A stretch of 64,000 nucleotides of DNA from Paramecium tetraurelia (Eukaryota > Ciliophora > Oligohymenophorea > Peniculida > Parameciidae). The position numbers were made by a program, and so were the translations under genes. The stretch covers positions 186,001-250,000 of the forward strand of contig NW_001799466.1 in the NCBI RefSeq assembly GCF_000165425.1, written 5' to 3'. Positions 45,428-58,182 of the stretch are shown in pieces (within the stretch, counting starts at the first letter, position 1; each line of letters opens with the position of its first letter). The notes under the pieces were generated by a model. It was not told where the DNA came from and did no database searches. It worked only from the letters and a program-made list of their open reading frames with translations.

Positions 45428-46268
45428 ATGGGTATAAAAGGGTCTAAAGCAAATTTATCTCAGAAGACTACTCGTGCACACTCTAATGGGATTACTCGTT
45501 CATCTTGTCAAATGCAAGGTTGGAGAGAATACATGGAGGATTATATTTTAATCCAAGAACAGGAGGAGTTCTAACTTTATGGAGTCTTTGATGGACATGG
45601 AGGGAAAGATGTTTCAGAATTTTTGTCAGACCACTTCTATGAAATATTTGAAATGGAACTAAAAAAAAATCCAGAAAATTATCATCTAGTATTAGAATCT
45701 ACTTTCGAAACTTTGGATACTATACTAGCCCATCGAATAGCTAGTTCAAAAGTTGGGAGTACTGCCAATATCGTCTTGGTTACTAAAGAAAAGGTCTATA
45801 TAGCTAACTTAGGAGATAGCAGAGCTATTCTATTTTCAAATGAATCTGTTTAGTAACTCTCTTAAGATCATAACATATAATCTGAATATGATAGAATAAT
45901 ATCTAATGGTGGTTATATTAGGGATGATAGAATTAATGGTAATTATCAATCATGATTTCTTAGGTTCCTTAACTGTTGCAAGAGCATTCGGTGACTTTTT
46001 CTTAAAATCGTCAAGATGTTCCATAATTTCTTCAAAGCCAGACATAGTTGTGATTGACAGACCTTAAAATAAATTTATCTTGCTAGCTTCAGATGGAATT
46101 TGGGAATGTGCAGATAATTAATGTAATCATAATTAGTTAATGTTAGATATAAGCAAAAATCTCATAGAAAACAATTCATTAGGAAGATTGTTTAATTAAT
46201 TAATAGCTAAAAATATGAATTAAGAATATGGCTATGATAATATGAGTGCCATACTTATTTAATTTTGA
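45428..46268 (+). CDS. PP2C-type protein phosphatase
   Basis: 271 residues, one intron (45939-45963). PP2C motifs in order: MQGWREYMEDYIL (metal-binding Glu-Asp), YGVFDGHGGKDVS, GSTANIVLV, YIANLGDSRAILF, NGSLTVARAFGD, LLASDGIWE and GYDNMSAILI (final metal Asp). All metal-binding acidic residues appear present. The start at 45428 gives MGIKGSKANLS, an N-myristoylation-like N-terminus (Gly2, Ser6); an upstream in-frame ATG at 45365 would add 21 residues and hide it. WECADN replaces the usual WDV-N segment, a mild divergence. A monomeric Mn/Mg-dependent Ser/Thr phosphatase by family; substrate unknown. Confidence 0.92.
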
Positions 46269-47427
46269 TTTTTAATTATTCATTTTATTATAATCATTGA
46301 TAATTCTATATGTTATTTCAAATTAGAATACTATGAATAAAAAGCGTTAATATACATTACAAATATATTAATTAAAAAACAATTAATCATATTCTCAACT
46401 ATGATATATCATAAATTTAAATCCAAAAATCAGAATCGTCCTCTATATCGCCTTATCCTAAGATCATTAAATTAAACTATAAAACTTAAAAAAATTTAAA
46501 AATTTTATTTTTAGTAGGCTACATTTATTAGGGTTATTTTAAGAAATTGAATCTAAATTAAGTTGTTTTATTTCTTATTCACTTTAAGGTAGTATTTTTT
46601 ATCAATGGAATCTTTCAATAAACCAATTTAAGTCTTACATTTCTCATTCTTTTAATGTATTAGATTTATAATTCAATATTTTAAATAGTATTATTCAGAT
46701 TTCTTCATGATTGCTTTAATTTATTTAAGATTGATTTGAGTTTATTGTGAATGATGTATCATATGTTTTAATATTTATGATAATTTTTAAAATAATAAGT
46801 CATGGCATAATCTTAGTATTTATGAAGAGATAGTCAATGCATACTACAATAATCATTTGAATTTTAAAGATCAAATTTATATTAACTGCTTCATTAACAT
46901 TTTTAATAGTTTATCACAAGTTTAATTTTAAATTTAACTCATTTATTTGCTTACTATTTAATATGGTTTAAGATTGGATTATTGATTCATTATTCCTAAT
47001 TGATTGATTTTGTAGATTAATCACCACAGCGCATGGTTTATTTATATTCAACCTTTTATCATTCAATAAATGTTTAAAAGTATAGTGATTGTCTATATCC
47101 TTTATTAATTATATTTTTTTCAATAAAAAGAAAGAAATAATTGAAGAGGACTACTATTCTTATTGATTTATTTTAAAACTTAAGTTATTAAACATGCAAA
47201 TTATTTCCTTACATTGTGTAAGTTTTAGGAATCTATAATAAGCCTTGAAATTACAAAAAATAATTTTAATTTCTTATAAAATGATTGATTAAGTATTCCA
47301 CATATTAAAATCCTTAATATTTTTACAATATTAGCTCTAAATTTAAAGTATAGAAACGCTTAAACTTGAATGCGATGTGTTTTCATTTTTAAAATATACA
47401 AAAAATGGTTAGTCTATTGATTATAAT
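46269..47427. other. Long intergenic region; one minus-strand protein-like stretch
   Basis: About 1.16 kb, very AT-rich. The minus strand has an open stretch from about 47190 to a TGA at 46914-46916 reading KDIDNHYTFKHLLNDKR and INKPCAVVINLQNQS. It lacks a supportable start and may be a relic or chance. Nothing else is recognised. Confidence 0.4.
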
Positions 47428-50400
47428 ATGATAAATAATTCATTAATCAAAGTACAAGTGCAAGAATTTAATTCCCCTACTAAACCTTAGAGGAGACTTA
47501 TTAATCAAAGAATTAAACCTTATATTTAAGCCTACGGATTATCCCCAGATCTCTTCGAAATGAAAGGTAAATCCGTTGTTTACAAAAATAACAATCCAAA
47601 TAACTAAAGTTAGTAAAATAGAAGTGTGATGTCAATCAGATCCAGTACTAAGAAACCATATCAAAAAATATCTATTCATAGACCATAAACAGCCTCGCTA
47701 CAGTTGCCGAATAATTTTGACTTACCAATCACGAATAAGTATGCTAATCTATTCAATGAAATAAAGAATGCTGAAAATAAGCCACAGTTTCAATATCTTT
47801 AAAAAGCTGAAAAATCATTGATTTTTGAGGAGGTAGATGAAAGATCAGAGTAAAGTATAATAAGGAAGTATGATTCAATGTTAAAGAATATAGCACATCT
47901 TGAAAAGTAAGTAAATCTATTATTATTTAGGGTTAAACAATAGAAAATCTAAGAGTTAGAAATGTTACAAAGCAAAATAGATGAAGTTAAAAATGTAGAT
48001 ATCCATTCTTCACGTTTTATCATAAAAAAGAATGTACATAAATCTTCTCTAAGGGAGAAGAAGGATAAGGCTGCCTCTTTGATTTAGGCGCATGTTAAAG
48101 GTAGGTTTTATTAGAGAAGATATATATTTTGGAAAAAAAAGAACGAAGAAAAATTAAGAAAAGTTATTTTTATATAGTAATGGTGGAAAAATTAATTGAA
48201 GCATATAAAAATATAGAAATAGTTTAGAATAACTCATCGGTGCAAATAAGTGAGGTTAATTGGCGGTCGTACCATTTTTATTATTACTAATTATTCATAT
48301 ATTTTATATAGGATTAGATTGTTATTGATAGATAGAATGGGAGTAATGAAGGGAGTTTTCAGATTGTATTTGAATTTATAGAATTGCTCAACTGTATTAA
48401 ATGAGGATATATCAAAAGAATCATTTGAATTTGAATCTTTAATGAATTTAATTATCAGTAATTTGATTTAACTAATCTAAATTAAAGATGATCATTTTAT
48501 TTTAGATTTGTAAAACTAAAATATAATTGATATTCCTCATTTGATGTTATAAGTTTATATGAAGTTAAATTTTATAGCTACTAATTAATATTAATTATTA
48601 ATACATATTAAAGAAGAAGCACAATAGGAATCACAGAATTAAATAGAGTAATTATAATAAAATCATTATTAATATTTATAAACTGAAAACTATTAGGAAA
48701 ACAAAAAGAAGGATAATTAAAATGATTAGGATATTTAAGCATATAGTAATCTGGTTGAATAGTAAGTCAATATATATACTGCTGAATAATATTGCTAAAA
48801 AATAGAAGAATCGTAATCATCAGAAGTATAACAAAACATTAATTAATAATAATCTTATGATGAAAATACAAACAAAGAAATATAGAGAGAAATAATAGAA
48901 AACTAAGATCAAAATTCAAAAATATTGAATAATCAAAATATGGTTGAAATCTAAGATAAATAAGTTATAGAATAACAGATTTAAGATAATAAGACTTTCT
49001 AAAATGAAAATCGATAAACTGATAAAGAATTTAAAGATAAATTAATTCAATTTGATGATTTGAAAAATAATTAAAGTCGTGATACAAAAACGAATTAAGA
49101 TCAAGAAGATAATATTTAATAAAACTAAACAACAGATTAGATCTAATAAATTTATATTTAAAATCCTTAAAATCTGCCAATCAAGCAAAATTCTGAGATA
49201 AAATCAAAAATAATCTTAGATATTATTTAAGAGTCTCAATAATTTTAATAAAGCTCTGAGAATTTAAGCGATGAAAATAACTAGGAAATACAATAAACCT
49301 CTAATCAAATTAATTATAATAGTATATAATCGAGTAATAAAGTAAAATTGTTTGAATCAACATAAATAAATCAAAATGAAGTATCATCTTCATAAAGGTT
49401 AGTTTATAAATAACCTGATTAAGAAGAGATTTAAACGAATCAAGTAGATATTATTTAAATGAACTTGAATGATATAGATGTGGATTAAACGGAATGTGTA
49501 AAAAGTTAGAATTAAGGTCTTAAATCAGTAAAATAAGATTTATAAACTTCACCAATTGAATAAAATTCATAAATGAATTTAAGTTAAGAGAGGATAGTAG
49601 AAAATAAAAAAGAAGAGTTTGAGTTTATGGAGATTAAGGTTAATAAACCAATTGAAATTTAACAAGCAAATGATGAAGACGATCAATAAGAATAAATATT
49701 TTAATCAGAATATATATATTATTAGAATAGTAATATATTCTCATAAAAGAATGAAGCAGACCCTTAATCACAGATTTATAAAAAGAAGGATAATCAAAAT
49801 TAATAGCAATAACCTTCATAAATAGATTTCCATCTGCTTAAGAGTTGTGAAAGCAATATATTTGAACCAGTAAAATATCTAAACTCTGGAGAACTATTGA
49901 GTAGAACTAATTTTCTTGTTTAATTGGGATAATTGGAAAAAATTGAGAATGAGAACACCTCTTTATTGATTTCAGGAGACTTGAAAAAGGAAGTAGAGGA
50001 TTTACCAGAACCTGTAAACTTAAGAAAGAACAACAGCAATCAATAAGAATAGTTTATGGAGTCTTAATCCTTTTTACGAAGAATGCCTAGTGATTTTAAG
50101 TCTCCTTTAATGGATGACACCCTAAAATTGAGTGCAACATTCAAATTTTAAATCAGTTCAGAGTTTAAGGCTTTTGAGAGTGGATAATTGATTTCATAAT
50201 TATTTGATATTAAAATTTAGTAGTAGGATTCACTGGAGTACTCATTAGATGAATCGCAAGATTTACAACCTATCTACATCACAACAATAAGAGTAGATGA
50301 TATTAATGTAGATGTATTTTAAATTAAGGATTTGTTGAGGTTAAAAGACAAGAATGATATTTATCGATAATTTGATTTCAAGATCTCTAAAATATAGTAA

Positions 50401-50800
50401 TCAAACTGTGATTATATAATCTAAAATTTATTTGTGTACATAATTAAAAATGGTATTAATTGCATAGAAGGCAATTAAATAGTAAGAATATAAAGATACT
50501 TAAGGAGATTCAGATTTATTAAATCATGTGTATTGACACTCTATAGAGAATCAATTTTAATTTGTTTATTCAAATCATGTAATTTATGTAGCAATATAAT
50601 AAGTTTTTGGGATGAAGTTGAGTATTTATGGATAAGTGTAATAAGGAGTGGAGATCATGATTGAAAGAATGGGGATTAAGAGTAGGAAAATACTGGAAAA
50701 CAATTTTTACTCAATTTGTCCATTAGTATTGTCTTCTGAGATGGAAGTGGAGTAAATGATACTGACAGCAATAAAGGCTTTTGATTTTGAGAGTGAGTGA
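47428..50800 (+). CDS. IQ-motif protein with long Gln/Asn-rich low-complexity region
   Basis: About 1109 residues; introns 47907-47930 (24 nt, frame-neutral) and 50528-50546 (19 nt, needed). The N-terminal part is Asn/Lys/Pro-rich. A coiled coil sits near residue 150, followed by an IQ motif (AASLIQAHVKGRFYQRRY) and a second weaker one (RIQRYLRRFRFIK) near the C-terminus. Residues about 400-800 are dominated by Gln (TAA/TAG), Asn, Glu and Ile. The C-terminal 90 residues are globular-looking (HVIYVAIQQVFGMKLSIY, GVEIMIERMGIKSRKILE). IQ motifs bind calmodulin or centrin-type EF-hand proteins, abundant in ciliate cortex. The composition suggests an infraciliary-lattice or other cytoskeletal scaffold; that is inference. 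Confidence 0.7.
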
Positions 50801-50935
50801 TATTAGTATTATGTATTCTATTAATTTTGAGCTTTGTTTGATTATAATCCTTCATTTTATAGAGCTTGATGAATTGATTTTAATGTTTGTATATTATTGC
50901 ACTAAATGAAATAAATATAATATTAATTAATAACA

Positions 50936-53900
50936 ATGATTGCCATATTATAATCCATATTGTTGTTATTTAATGCTAGGATTGCAGAGTGTTGTACATA
51001 ATTGCCAAACAATGAACTGGTATTGGTGAATAAAATAAATGAAACTTAAAGTATGAATATTTAAAACTTGTTCATTAAATAAGAGCAATTTATGATATAT
51101 ATTATGCCTTATGATAGTGACATTCAAGTCCAATAATATATGTATAGCCATTCTAATTCCAGCAATTCATTTGAAAATATAATAAGCGTGAAGTGTTTGA
51201 GATCCTATAATGATTTTACTGCAGCAAATCAATATGCATTATTGAATAAAATTAATGATAAATATCAAATACACACAAATAGTTATTAAATTGAATACAA
51301 TCAGCGTTTACCAGAATTCAATTAATATTTCGAAATCACAGATCACATATGTCATGATCTAGAAATATTGAATCGTTAGACTCTAATTGTAGATTGTTAC
51401 AATGAAAGCAGTAACGTTTTCATTCTTTAAAGTGAATCAAGTCAAATTTAATATTTGGCCTATAATCAGACCAAAGATTTTCAAATTAAGAGAAGGATAT
51501 TTGCTTTTCAGGATGATCTAATAATACGTATATTGTATTATGATGAGAACTTCCAGTATTCATAAATTCAATTTATCTAATTTGGTGAAATTATAACAAC
51601 TCCACTCATAATTGATGACACATACATCAATAATCTATTGAATGAAACTAAAAACATTATTGAGTTATAGATAATATAAGTGTAATTAGAATAGAAAATA
51701 CTAACAATATTGAATAAAAACTAATGGGTTATATCCATAGATACTCAATTCTTCCCATACATTATTATAGTTGACTGTTTTCAACTTGATCTGGAATACC
51801 CAGCCATATTCTTTGCATACCATGTTGCTAATTACACTTATGCTTTTTTAACTTAATAGACAATCCATGTTTGGAGCAATGGGTTGACTAAATTCAAAAG
51901 GATAGACAACAAAGATGAGAAATTTTAGATTTACTTTACAAAAAGCAATCTAATCCAATATAATGATGGATTATTGAATTTATTGAAATTCAATTTAAAG
52001 ATTGTAGAGATGTTTCAGATAGAGGATAATTATACTTTAGTTTTGGATTAATTATCTGATGAAATAATAGCAATTAACGAGTAGGAGAGTAAACGAATCA
52101 TCATCAGATCTCATTAATACTTATATTTCAAATCTAATTCTTTGAGTTCAAAATTCAAGTAGGCTACTTTGATTTAGAATGTCAGTATATTGGAATCTTG
52201 TACTCTAAGTATCAAATACAGAACTATAGCTTGGAACTCTACAGAAGCCATTCCTACAGTAATGAATCAATTCAATACAATTTTGAATGGCCAAATTGAA
52301 TCATATGAAGTGGATAGATTCATTGATGGACCAAATATAACCATCTCCAACATCAATGAATTAAAGGTCAATTAAGTGTTGTTCAGTATAAACTTTGAAT
52401 AATTGCAACAGAAAACCATCAGTGGAATAAAAAGTGAATAAACTGTACTATATATAAAGGTAATACCTATTGCACCTTTATACTTGTATTTTATTTAATT
52501 ATCTAATTTATATGTGCAATTCTATTATTGTATCTAAGATTTGAATTGTGTATACGCAAGTTAAATATACCTGGAATTCAATTTATCATCAACGCATCAT
52601 GAATTTTTTGTAAACTACGACGATGTATACATAGCAGTTAAGAATAATCAATAACTAGATGTTTGGAAGTTATCTGAAACACTCATTTACTAATGTACAA
52701 TCTATCCAGATTAGGATCATTATATAATACAATTTCATTACATCAATTTGTTCTTGGCAGTGCTCTACTCAAACCAATTAGTAGTCATCTATAAAGTCGT
52801 TGATTAATGTTAGAGATCTCAAGCCTTTACAACTGAGTTCATCTCAAATTTCAATATTGAATGGAATCCCTCCTACATACAGACCAATGATGATTATGAC
52901 ATTCTCTATGTCTAAACTGGGGTACAATTGTTGTTGATTCAGGTTAAAGAATCAGAAATATTCCCCATCAACATCATTCCACTTCATTACAATAAGTCAG
53001 TCAAAATCTTTTCATATAAGAATATCATTTGGATCTACTATACAGATACCGAAGTGATTGAGTCATTCCTTATCCGCTCCCTTACTTTAATAGAATACTA
53101 GAGTACTATTTCCTTATTCAATGTCATTCCTAACAAATACTTGCATCATCAATAATCTAAATATGTCTATTTCTAAAATAGCCAAGATAGTTTAGGTACT
53201 ATCTATGTCTATTGCATGGAAAGCAGTAGTCATAATGCATTGTTGACCACTTTTTCCACTAAGTATAAAATCCTTTATTCTGTTTCAAATTTATTCATCA
53301 TAGCTGATATCAACAATTATTTTGAAATCCCCCAGAAAATCAAGTATTCAATTTATTATCAAGATATAGATAATCCTAATTATTTAGTTAAAGTTAATAC
53401 ATTCTTAGTTATTTCAAGTTATGATAACAAAGAACAATACAAATATGTTATTAATTCTACTCTTGTAAATCCCTATACAACCATCACAGTTAATTAAACA
53501 CAGTTGAATCTTGAGGAACTCCTCCATTAAGCTAGACCTATTGGTTATTGTCAGAGCAAGTATTCTTGGTACACTGGGTAAGTTGTGGATATTGGTTTAA
53601 GAAGTCAATAATTGAAACTTCAAAAATCCATGCACCTATTAGAAAAGGAGATCTGCTCATCGGGATTAGATATCAAAGAATATGTCTCAGATTCAGTACT
53701 CATTCTGCATTAAGATAAACTTGTCAAATTAAACATGACTACTAAAATCTAATAGATCTATTACTTAGACACCTCTGCAACTTATACCAAGATAATCTTA
53801 GTTTAAGATGATCTTATTTATATTTCAGCCTTCAAATAAACTCCAAGTTTCTCCTATTTTATTCACATAATCAGCTGCAGCAAGGATTTTGAATGCAATA

Positions 53901-54937
53901 AAAAATATGATGAATTGTATTCAAATGGTGATCCTAAAATCATTAAATTGTTGTCGAATTTGATTTTAGTCATCTCCGAAATATAGATAACTGTCTACTC
54001 CTTTAAAGATGGCGAAGTATCATATGTTTAGAGTCTTGAGAAGACGAATTTTGGGTACTTCCAAGATGTCATCTCTCCGGAACCGAATTATTTTCAAGTA
54101 TACTCTAAAAATATCAATTAAATGACAATCTCTATGTATCGGCTCTAAGAAAACGAGTTTAGTTTAATGCAATAGTATGGGGTTGACTTATTAGATGTCA
54201 TCTAATAAACAGGATTTTACATAGATCCTAAGACAATTTTTCAAAAGATCATTATCAAACATAGCAAAACCTAATAGTAACTAATTACAGCAGAATTATT
54301 CTGTTAAGCTCATAAACATTCACATTATATTGTTTAAATATAATACATTTGCAAAATTTCTCCTATCTCTTATAATTGTTCTATCAATAATTATAAAACA
54401 TTGCAAATATTTTAAGGATATGGGAATTGGCCATCCAACTAATTTAAAATGTATAATGACTAATATATGTTGATGATTTACTATTAATCTACCACATTTA
54501 TAAGTGCCATCTATAGTTTAGAATTAAATTATGTTCATCCAACAACTTCTTCAACCTTATTTTCAGGAGCCATACAATATTAAAATGTTTCAGTTTCATA
54601 GTAAGCATTCTTTACACAAGGATGTTAAATTTATTTATTGACCAATTCAATCAATAGGGAAGTATTTGCACTTTATGAAATTCATAATACTACTAAATTT
54701 TGTATCTAAGATCATTTGAAATCAGAGAAAATTCAGATTACTCTAAAAAATAACTTTCATGAAAAAAACGAAACTTTGGATGTGAATAAAAATGGTGATA
54801 ATGACAATAATAATACAAAAAAGTTTATTATTTGGCTTGTTTTCGGAATTCTTTTAGTATTCCTTTTTGGAATGCTGTTATTTGGTTGTTACATCAAACA
54901 AAAAAAGAGACATGTAGAAAATTAATTAATTTTATGA
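50936..54937 (+). CDS. Giant type I membrane protein, unrecognised (second copy of this layout)
   Basis: A single open frame of 1333 residues, apparently intronless. A weak signal peptide (MIAILQSILLLFNARIA) precedes about 1250 residues of Ile/Tyr/Asn/Gln-rich lumenal sequence with many N-x-S/T sites, paired Cys and alternating strand pattern. One TM helix follows near the C-terminus (FIIWLVFGILLVFLFGMLL), then a short basic tail. Topology, composition and size class match the gene at 18047, although I see no long aligned identity by eye. No named domain is recognised. It ends 11 bp from the convergent coiled-coil gene. A surface or secretory-pathway role is likely from topology alone. Confidence 0.85.
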
Positions 54938-54948
54938 TACTAAATAAA

Positions 54949-57826
54949 TCATTTTGCATTTGATATTTATCCAAAATTGCTAGACAATATAACATTCTTG
55001 TTCTATTCACCCTATCCTCTTAGGTTTAGACTTCTTTCCAATTCCGATTGTAATTTATCATATTTTCTCTTCCATTCATCAAATTGATTTGCCTATTCTA
55101 TCTATCATAATCATACTTTTAATTAATTCAATCTTGTATTTTCATTTGCCAACAATGCACACTTATTCTCTAATTCAACAATTCTCCTATTCTTATCATC
55201 CAATAGTGATGTCTCCAATCTACTTGTATCTTCCTTTACAACCTCCTTCATAAATGATACTTCTCTTTAATATGAAATTAATTCATTCTTTAATGTTGAT
55301 ATTTCAAAATCTTAGCTTTTAATAGTTTACACTAATATCTATATCTCCTCAAACATTTAATTGTTCTTTTATTCCATTTCACTTGTATTTCTATTTTAAT
55401 TCTGCTATTGCTCTAATTATCGAATCCTCTAAATCAATTAATCTTCCTTTTTCTAAGCCTTAATTAAATTATTTTCTAACTGCATAATCTTTACATTCAA
55501 AGAATCCGCCAATGATTAATTTTTTGACTAATTCAACATATCCTCCTTTCTAGATAATTGTTGCAATTAATCTTCTAAATCCCGTATATACTTTTCAAAC
55601 TTACTGATCTTCTATTCCTACTATTAACTCACTTGCTTTAATTGATTTATCTAATCATTTCTCATTCTCACCTCATGCTAAAGCTAATTGATTTCATTAT
55701 TCATTTACTATTAAACCTACTCAATCTATTTTCTTGATTCTATTGACAATCTTTCATACTTCTCCACACTTAATCTTTCTGTCTTTATTTTTACATCCTC
55801 CACTTAAACTGATAGCTACCTTCTTAGATCTTCATTCTAGCTTTGCCACTTCTCACTTAACTAACATATAATAATTACACTAATTTACCTATTTCTCCTT
55901 CTTATAATTTTCAATCATTATCTCCAAATCATCCGTAACATCCTTAATTCTGTTATTTGCTTCTCTTAATTACTTTTCATATCTTGATTCCAAATTCATT
56001 AACTCTTCCCTCAATTGCTTATTCTTTGATTCCAACTAACCTAAATCTGCAGCCTTATCATTTAATTACAAAGAAACTCTCTGATTCTCTCTCTACAGTC
56101 TAGACTCCACATCTTCTATTTCCCTTGAATATTTCTATTTGATCTATTGAAATTCTGACTAAGCCTTCTCCAATTACTGGTTGAGCTGTTAATTTTCAAC
56201 TCTATATTCTTTTATTTCTAATTCGTATTTTCTTTGAAATTGTCTTAACTTCTCCTCCAAATCTACAATAAATCTATTCTATTTTTCTATCGTCGAACTT
56301 TCATTGCTCAATTACATAATTTACTCCTCTAATGCTTTTATCCTGCTCTAATACTTTTGAATACTTTAATTGGCCTTACTAAGCTCTTACTATAATGTTT
56401 CTTTTTGCTTAATTGAATTCCTATACTCTAAATCATACTCAGTATTTTTTAACTGTTTGGCCCTTCTATTTTAATCAGATAACTGATCTATTTCTTTGTA
56501 CAATAAACTTTTCTCCTCCTCTGTCTGAACTTGTAATTGGTCCAACTATTATTATAACTTTAAAGTCTTTTATTCTAAAATTAAGATTTATTTGTTCTTT
56601 AGGTCTAAATCTCCATTATTGACAGATTTACTCATTTGTTCATTCTATAATTACTACTGAAGTGATCGAATCCTCTCTTCCAATTCTATTATTAATTTTG
56701 ACTGTTGAATTGACTTCGATTGCCTGGATTATATTGAAAGTCTATCTTCTTATTCCTATTACAATTATTTTTTCAACTAATATAATTCCTATTACAATTA
56801 CTACCTTTATTGATTTGCCTAATTTAATTAATTATTAAGATTCAGAATCTTGTTATTTAATTCCTCAATTTATCTGCCATTATTAGATGTAGATTATCTG
56901 GATTGTTATTCACTTAGTCTTGTTTTCGTTTCTCTTTCATAAGTATTTTGCTACCATCTACCTTACACTTCCGACACTTAAGTTTGAAACATAGTTATTT
57001 GATTCAGATATTCAGTATTCATCTAACTCAATTAGGAATTTTGATCTTAAAGCTCCTTTAGTCTCTGATTAAGCAATATAATTTCATCCTTATGCTTATT
57101 TAGTTGATCTTAAAGAGTTTAGTTTAGAATGCTTAAATCTTTTATCTGTAATGCATCTGTGTTCTTTTAGTTATTTAATTAGGTAATCTGAGTTAAGAGC
57201 TATTGGTTCATTTCACTCAGCTTTTATATCTATTTATCCTAATCCTTATAACAGTTAGAACAATCCTTCTATACAAGGAGCAATTACTACTAAAACGAAT
57301 TGTTTATGGCATTAAGTTTATCAATTTGGGCTAAGTAGTCGTCTATCAAAATTTCGTATTGTGATTGCTTTTTTTGATATACTTCAACTTGGCTGAGCAA
57401 TTTTACATTTTCTTATTCAACTTTCTTAAAACTTATATCATTTTCCAATTAAATACGCAATAACTAGTCCTTATATTTACTTTCCAACTATTTTGATTTC
57501 TCATCAAAATCCTATATTTCCTTTTAGTATTATTTATTATTCATTTACAAGACTTGGAGTTGACTGATTAATTTTACGTTTTCTTCTTGTACAATTTATA
57601 AATCAATAAGTAATTTTTCTGAAACCAACGAAGCGTTACTAGTTATTTGTTGATATTATTAAGTCCTAGTTGTGTTAGTCACTAACTTGATTTATTAACT
57701 TTAAGAAGTCAATCTACTTGATTTTTGGGATTTCAAGTCGCTTTCAGGGATTTACAATCTAATAGTATGAATGTCTTTATCTAAATATAGTTGATCTTCT
57801 TAAGCTTTGTAGACTCTGTTGAACAT
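54949..57826 (-). CDS. Long coiled-coil protein
   Basis: 941 residues, introns 55861-55888 and 55093-55116. Almost the entire length is heptad-like, with Leu/Ile at a and d positions and Gln, Glu, Lys and Asn elsewhere, e.g. EELNNKILNLNNQLNQ and QQLDQLQVQTEEEKS. Breaks in the pattern are few and there is no head domain, signal or TM. Gln is largely encoded by TAA/TAG. Such proteins in Paramecium are often basal-body, rootlet or centrin-lattice components, but the sequence gives no specific assignment. The long coil could resemble golgin or CEP types by chance of composition. It is convergent with the giant membrane protein with 11 bp between stops. Confidence 0.85.
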
Positions 57827-58182
57827 GGATTCGAATGAAAATTGGTATTAATTTTTTATTATAAAAATAAAAGAATGATTTCAGGTTGATCTCTTTGTTT
57901 AGTATTGTTCTTTTTGTAAGATTTCTCAGTAATCAATTCTTACTCAATGTAAATCTTTTATTTGAAAGGTTAATTAATTCAAAAGTATAATGATTTAATC
58001 GAAGATGTTAATTTACATAATAAAATAAGTAGTTTGTTAAAATTGATTCATAATTGACTTTATTTAATCTTTAGAATTACAAAGGAGATACAAGAATGTT
58101 AGATAAATGAAGTGATTTTAGTTTGAATGTGAGATAAGAATGATGAATAATAAAAAAGAAATTATAATCATATTTATTATCC
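57827..58182. other. Divergent promoter region
   Basis: About 355 bp between the starts of the coiled-coil and K+ channel genes. AT-rich, no coding stretch; both promoters should lie here. No clear element is recognisable. Confidence 0.5.
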
